Origin: Estrella lausannensis
Lineage (GTDB): Bacteria; Chlamydiota; Chlamydiia; Chlamydiales; Criblamydiaceae
Direction: 5' to 3'
DNA: 64,000 nt
Assembly: GCF_900000175.1 (NCBI RefSeq)
Contig: NZ_CWGJ01000028.1
Coordinates: 1 to 64,000 of the forward strand
Part shown: one piece after another, positions 59,713 through 64,000 of the stretch
Position numbering within the stretch: position 1 is the stretch's first letter
How the letters are laid out: each line of letters opens with the position of its first letter
Made by a program: the position numbers and the translations under genes
The notes under the pieces: generated by a model
What the model saw: only the letters and a program-made list of their open reading frames with translations
The model's database searches: none
Told to the model about the DNA's origin: nothing

Positions 59713-60657
59713 ATGAGCAAACCTCACAAAATAGCCTTCCTGTTTCCCGGACAGGGAGCGCAATACCCTGGAATGGGAAAAGATTTTTTTGAAAGCTTTC
59801 CGGTGGTTCGCGAGACTTTTGAAGAAGCCGACGACCTTTTGGGTAGAAATATCTCAGACATTATCCTGAGAGGGCCAGAAGATATACTGACGAAGACCGT
59901 TAACAGCCAAACCGGTATCTTTATAGTATCGGCAGCACTCTTGCGTCTTGTACACGACCAGATGCCTGCGCTAAAACCGGCCGTTGCCGGGGGCTTAAGC
60001 CTTGGGGAGTATACGGCACTGGCGTCTATCTCCTCTGTTTCGTTTGAGGATTGCCTTCTTGTAGTCGAAAAACGCGGCAAATATATGAACGATGCCTGCG
60101 AAGAGACTAAAGGGACGATGGCAGTTGTCCTGGGACTGTCGGGCGAGGAAGTAACAGAGATTGTGGAAGATTTGGCTATGCCGGATGAGCTTTTTGCGGC
60201 CAATTTCAACTGTCCTGGGCAAGTTGTTATCTCAGGAACCCTTCGCGGCGTAGAGGCCGGATCTGCGCTGGCCAAAGAAAGGGGAGCGAAGAGAGTGTTG
60301 CCGCTTCAGGTCTATGGAGCTTTCCACAGCGGGCTGATGCGCTCGGCAGAAGAGCGGCTAAAACCGCATATTTTGTCACTCTCCCTGCGCAGAGGAGGAG
60401 CTGACTTAATCATGAACGTCACAGGCGATAAAGAAGAGAGTCTCGACAAGATCCGCACCAACTTGATCAGGCAGGTAACGAGTCCTGTGCGCTGGGAGCA
60501 ATCGATCCGCAAGATGGAGGATATGGGCGTGGATCTCTACATCGAGATGGGCCCGGGCAAGACATTGGCCGGCTTCAACAAACGGATCGGGGTGAAAGCA
60601 CCGACCATCAGCATTGAAAATGTCAAAGATCTTGAACAGCTAGCAGCATACCAATAG
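59713..60657 (+). CDS. fabD: Malonyl-CoA:ACP transacylase
   Basis: A 314-residue enzyme with the N-terminal [14 protein letters not shown], the nucleophile Ser96 in [12 protein letters not shown] (GHSxGE changed to GLSLGE), the active-site histidine in GAFHSGLM and [11 protein letters not shown] near the end. It loads malonate onto ACP. It lies 41 bases after fabH and 16 bases before fabG. Confidence 0.95.
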   Translation: MSKPHKIAFLFPGQGAQYPGMGKDFFESFPVVRETFEEADDLLGRNISDIILRGPEDILTKTVNSQTGIFIVSAALLRLVHDQMPALKPAVAGGLSLGEYTALASISSVSFEDCLLVVEKRGKYMNDACEETKGTMAVVLGLSGEEVTEIVEDLAMPDELFAANFNCPGQVVISGTLRGVEAGSALAKERGAKRVLPLQVYGAFHSGLMRSAEERLKPHILSLSLRRGGADLIMNVTGDKEESLDKIRTNLIRQVTSPVRWEQSIRKMEDMGVDLYIEMGPGKTLAGFNKRIGVKAPTISIENVKDLEQLAAYQ

Positions 60658-60673
60658 GAACAGGGGCATCAAC

Positions 60674-61423
60674 ATGCACGACTTTAAAGATAAAATCGCG
60701 CTGGTCACAGGCGGAACTTCGGGTATTGGCTTGGCGATTGCCGGTGCTTTCGCAAAGCAGGGAGCAACGACCTTGGTCATCGGGACCGATGCGGGAAGAG
60801 GGGAATCCGCTGTACAGTCCATAATGGAGCAAGTTCCGGGTGCTGACGTTCATTTTTTTAAAGCCAATGTCGGCAAAAAGGAAGAGGTTGATGCCACCAT
60901 CAAGTCTATTCTGGAGAAGTTCAAGAGGGTCGATATTTTAGTTAACAACGCCGGTATTACCAAAGACGGCTTGATCATGCGGATGTCCGAAGAGGACTGG
61001 GATAGCGTGATGGATATTAATGTCAAATCTTGCTATAACTTATGCCAGGCTCTTGCCCGGCCTATGATGAAAGAGAGAAGCGGTCGCATCATCAACATCA
61101 GTAGCATCGTAGGGATCATGGGTAATCCGGGGCAGACCAATTATGCAGCGTCCAAGGCTGCGATGATCGGTTTCACTAAATCGCTTGCCAAAGAGCTTGC
61201 CCCGCGAGGGATTTTGGCTAATGTCGTAGCGCCGGGCTATATCGAGACGAAGATGACCGGGGCTTTAAATGACGGGCAGTTGAGCGAAGTGTCCAAGCAA
61301 GTGCCCCTCGGACGGATGGGACGTCCCGAGGAGATAGCGGATATGGTGCTATTTTTAGCCTCCCCGTCGGCAGGTTACATCACCGGCCAAGTCTTCACTG
61401 TCGATGGCGGCCTGCACATGTAA
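60674..61423 (+). CDS. fabG: 3-oxoacyl-ACP reductase
   Basis: A 249-residue short-chain dehydrogenase: [15 protein letters not shown] for [24 protein letters not shown], and the Ser-Tyr-Lys triad in INISSIVG and YAASKAAM. The C-terminal [16 protein letters not shown] is typical of FabG. It reduces beta-ketoacyl-ACP in the elongation cycle. Confidence 0.95.
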   Translation: MHDFKDKIALVTGGTSGIGLAIAGAFAKQGATTLVIGTDAGRGESAVQSIMEQVPGADVHFFKANVGKKEEVDATIKSILEKFKRVDILVNNAGITKDGLIMRMSEEDWDSVMDINVKSCYNLCQALARPMMKERSGRIINISSIVGIMGNPGQTNYAASKAAMIGFTKSLAKELAPRGILANVVAPGYIETKMTGALNDGQLSEVSKQVPLGRMGRPEEIADMVLFLASPSAGYITGQVFTVDGGLHM

Positions 61424-61453
61424 AATTACAATAACCAGCAATCAAGGAAACGT

Positions 61454-61693
61454 ATGGCAAATATTGAACAAGAAGTGATCGACATCATCGTCGAACAGCT
61501 TGGCGTTGATAAGGATGAGGTCAAGCATGACAAGTCCTTCGTTGAGGATTTGAACGCAGACTCACTCGATCTTACTGAGCTCATCATGACTTTCGAAGAG
61601 CGTTTTGGCTGGGAAATCCCACAGGAAGCAGCGGAGAAGCTGAAGACTGTAGGTGATGCCGTAACCTATATTCAATCCCACAAGGGCAAATAA
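61454..61693 (+). CDS. acpP: Acyl carrier protein
   Basis: A 79-residue acidic helical protein. The phosphopantetheine site is Ser37 in [17 protein letters not shown] lies before the ATG. It ends the fab operon, with a hairpin downstream. Confidence 0.97.
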   Translation: MANIEQEVIDIIVEQLGVDKDEVKHDKSFVEDLNADSLDLTELIMTFEERFGWEIPQEAAEKLKTVGDAVTYIQSHKGK

Positions 61694-61708
61694 GCCACTT
61701 TTCTAATC

Positions 61709-61736
61709 GGAGATTCGAGGCATGCCTTGAATCTCC
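61709..61736 (+). terminator. Hairpin after acpP
   Basis: GGAGATTC...GAATCTCC with inner AGGCA/TGCCT forms a stem of about 14 bp with one wobble pair. The tail TGTCTCTTATG is only weakly T-rich. Confidence 0.6.
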
Positions 61737-61853
61737 TGTCTCTTATGTCGCAAGTAATTTAGACAGATTCTAATCTTCAAAGCTGATTAGTTGATAAAAG
61801 CATCAATTCCGTGAATAGTTAAGCCCCTCTAAGCCAGAGGAGCCTAAATGTTG

Positions 61854-63304
61854 CTAGGCCACGACTTTGGGCGCGTAGGCTCTCGATACCAGATAGATTG
61901 TCAGGATGGAGGCGAAAAAGCCGGGAATCATCGAGGGGATATCAAAGCTGGAGATGTAGGGCAAGATGGAGGGCCAAAATCCTGCGATCAGGCCGCCGAT
62001 GGCGATGCCGGCTATCGCGCCGTGGCGGTTTGCCTTTTTGTCGTAGAGGGCCATGATGATGGCCGGACCGAATGAGCATCCGAGTCCCGACCAAGCGTAA
62101 AGAACCGCTTTCTCCACAGTGGAATTTTTGGAGTAGGCCAAGTAGATGGAAAAGAAAGAGAGGGCGACGACGCTAAGTCTCGAAACCCATATCAGCTCTT
62201 TGTCGGATGCGTGTTTTTTCACAAAATACTTCCAAAAGTCCTCGCTGATGACCGAAGCGGAGACGATGATCTGGGAGTCCATGGTAGAGAGGGTTGCGGC
62301 GATGAGGCCACAGAGGATGAATCCACCGATCAGCGGGTTAAAAAGCTCTTTCACCATCACCACAAACACAAGCTGGGGGTCGTAGAGGGAGGCATTGAAG
62401 AAGCCGATGCCGATAAAGCCGACGATGGCTGCAAAGCCAAGAGCCAGCACTTGCCATGTCATCCCGACCCATTTGGATTTGACCAGTTCAGCCGGTGATT
62501 TGATGCCCATGAACTTAGTGACGATGTGAGGCTGTCCAAAATAGCCGAGTCCCCAGCCCATAGCCAGGAAGATAATTGAACGAATACTTTCCCAGGAGGA
62601 GTCCCCGATCAGGGTCATGGGGATGGCGTTGTCGCGGGCTACTTTGCTGACCTGTTGAAAGCCTCCGGGCATGTGTGTGTAGGTGATCAACGGCACGAGG
62701 AAGATGGCAAAGAGGAGGAACAGCGCCTGGAACTGATCGACCTTGGCGACAGTGTAGTAACCTCCGACAAACGAATAGATCATGGCAACGAACATGGCAA
62801 CAGTGATGGCGATGGTGTAGTCGATGCCGAAGACCGCTTCGACAACGGTGCCGATGCCGATTAGGTTGGCGGCAAGGTAGCACCCCATGAAGAAGATGAT
62901 GATCGTTGCGGTGATGATGCGTATCAAGCCTGATTTATCGTCGAAGCGGCTTTCAAGGAATGTTGATAAGGTGCTGCAGCCGCGCTTTTCCGTTTCAACC
63001 CTTAGTTTTGTGGCGATAAAATTCCAGTTTAAAAAAACTGCCAGTTTAAAAACATGCCAAGTATCAAGCCTAGTGCGATCCAGAGCGCAGGCATGCCTCC
63101 AAGGTAGATGGCTGCAGGGAAAGCCATGAAAAGCCAGGCGCTCATGTCGCTTGCATGCGCAGAGAATGCCGTTACCCAAAAGCTAAGAGAACGTCCCCCC
63201 ATGATAAAATCTTGTGCGGTATTTTGCTGCCGGTGGGCAAAAATACCGATCAGTAAAATCACGGCGAAATAGAGAGAAAAGGCAATGATATATTGAGTAT
63301 GCAT
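61854..63304 (-). pseudogene. putP: Sodium:proline symporter (PutP, SSS family), frameshifted by a 17-bp tandem duplication
   Basis: The first 88 codons run from the ATG at 63304 (YIIAFSLYFAVILLIGIFAH, GGRSLSFWVTAFSAHASDMS) to a premature stop at 63029. The remaining ~389 codons continue in another frame to 61854, with NFIATKLRVETEKRG, the SSS signature region and about eleven helices. At the junction CCAGTTTAAAA occurs at 63024 and again at 63041, exactly 17 bases apart. Removing one unit joins GMFLNW to NFIATK and restores ~477 codons, near the normal PutP length. Sequencing error is possible but a duplication is the more natural reading. The transporter imports proline with Na+. Confidence 0.85.
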
Positions 63305-63362
63305 ACAATTCGCTAGTGTTAGGTATTATTGAATTTGAGTGTCGATTTTCTTAAAAGGCACG

Positions 63363-63373
63363 ATCCTAGCACA
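63363..63373 (-). promoter_or_regulatory. Candidate putP promoter -10 region
   Basis: On the minus strand TGTGCTAGGAT (TAGGAT at 63363-63368) lies about 60 bases before the putP start. The 11-base string also precedes the tRNA-Pro gene. No good -35 is visible. Confidence 0.4.
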
Positions 63374-63835
63374 TGGTTTATTTGATTTTTTGCCAGGTAG
63401 CTGCCCGCAGTACCGTCTGTCACCTGGATTTCGCCTATTCCTTACAAGATGATGCTGGAATGCATCAAAATTGTTTTTGTTATGCTCGCAACGACAAGAA
63501 CTCAAGCAAGCGTCTTTTCTGCAAAAATCCCCTGCTGATTTCAAGTAACGGTCAAGCGTTACAACGAATGGAATCGGCAGAAACTCGGTGAGTTCGCCCA
63601 GATGACAAAAACGGGAGTGCCAACCTACCATTTTATGAAGGATGCAAGCCTTATTGTCAATGAAATGTGCCGGGTTAGGTGGGGGAGGAGCGATCTTTAG
63701 ATCGTAAATATTAAGTGTTTAATTCTGTTAAGCTAATATATTAAAACAAAGGTTGTATAATTCTAGTTATATAAAATGAAAACAAATTATATATTCTGCT
63801 AAAATTAAAATATATAGTTGTTTTCGGGGGAGTGT
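63374..63835. other. Region without a supported gene
   Basis: About 460 bases. Short frames on both strands show no family features. The last 130 bases (from ~63700) are strongly AT-rich, like the upstream regions of other accessory genes here, and probably hold the promoter of the gene at 63836. Confidence 0.45.
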
Positions 63836-64000
63836 ATGTCCTTGGAATCTGCCGGTGCTGCAAGATCCAATGCAGCGGTGAATTTTGACAGACTTGCCGG
63901 AGCCATTGAGCGCGAAGCGGGCGTTGACCGTTCAACGCAAGCCGGCGCCATGGAGGGGCGCCAAGTAACGGTGGGACTTCTAGGAAAAGATAAGCCTGTA
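63836..64000 (+). CDS. Start of an unidentified gene, cut by the window end
   Basis: The ATG at 63836 is preceded by GGGGGAG at about four bases and opens a frame of 55 codons to the end of the window. The N-terminus begins MSLESAGAARSNAAVNFDRL and is rich in Ala, Gly, Ser and Arg, with no signal peptide. The AT-rich upstream region and composition resemble the effector candidates elsewhere in the window, but no family can be named from this fragment. Confidence 0.6.
   Translation, partial: MSLESAGAARSNAAVNFDRLAGAIEREAGVDRSTQAGAMEGRQVTVGLLGKDKPV

Noticed and set aside
63373-63631. Short cysteine-rich frame and its antisense frame downstream of the putP start region
   Set aside because: Both are short, overlap each other and lack any family signal or ribosome site; more likely chance.

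Overview
The window looks like chromosome from a chlamydia outside the family Chlamydiaceae (an amoeba- or arthropod-associated 'environmental' chlamydia). The main reason is gene order. The run pdhA-pdhB-pdhC (+), lpxD-ompH/skp-bamA-recR (-) and fabH-fabD-fabG-acpP (+) at 40.9-61.7 kb matches the chlamydial order that I recall as CT247 to CT236 in C. trachomatis. The block aroA-aroK-aroC-aroB at 23.9-28.0 kb is also chlamydial in order. Supporting signs are a TyrP-type amino-acid transporter, a CHLPS/DUF818 protein, several bilobed-hydrophobic (inclusion-membrane-like) proteins and eukaryote-like effector candidates. The genus cannot be fixed from the sequence alone.

Layout. 0-1.6 kb: an accessory stretch with two paralogous ~85-residue proteins of the polymorphic-toxin immunity type and an elaborate inverted repeat. 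1.6-4.1 kb: a nitric-oxide defence locus, with an Rrf2/NsrR-like repressor divergent from an iron-sulfur repair protein (RIC/ScdA) and a flavohaemoglobin. 4.1-9.3 kb: housekeeping and transport (HIT, HAD-IIA, TyrP-like), the NAD-salvage pair pncB-pncA and tRNA-Pro(CGG). 9.3-17.2 kb: accessory or effector genes, namely an F-box/beta-propeller protein, a kinase-fold protein with a disordered N-terminus, a secreted S10 carboxypeptidase and Inc-like membrane proteins. 17.3-22.5 kb: an archaeal-type AspRS fused to a YbaK editing domain, an MFS transporter, rlmH and smpB. 22.6-28.0 kb: hemL and the shikimate genes. 28.0-30.2 kb: a GNAT pseudogene hit by a palindromic mobile element, and a secreted HAD phosphatase. 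30.3-35.3 kb: an NfeD/NfeD/FloA membrane-microdomain operon ending in a YggS-type PLP protein. 35.3-39.0 kb: two large unknown proteins, one ending in a HicA-like domain. 39.4-61.7 kb: a DAACS transporter, the PDH operon, then the conserved envelope and fatty-acid genes. That conserved run is split by two accessory islands: DUF818, permuted-papain and Inc-like genes; and tandem PP2C proteins with mobile repeats. 61.8-63.3 kb: a putP gene broken by a 17-bp tandem duplication. 63.8 kb to the end: the start of an unidentified gene.

The strongest non-genic signal is a dispersed family of nearly palindromic elements whose ends read TATACCGAAAG. At least thirteen whole, shortened or half copies are spread through the window. 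Full copies are about 160 bp, and three of them or their relatives crowd the bamA-recR-PP2C interval. A copy with the same terminal bases but a different interior sits inside the GNAT pseudogene. The ends and TA-rich target suggest a non-autonomous element (MITE) mobilised by an IS630/Tc1-mariner-type transposase; no transposase is present in the window.

The window also carries several candidate host-interaction proteins: F-box, kinase-like, permuted papain, PP2C plus a likely pseudophosphatase, and the HicA-tailed protein. Function assignments rest on reading motifs by eye; no database search, GC calculation or structure prediction was run.
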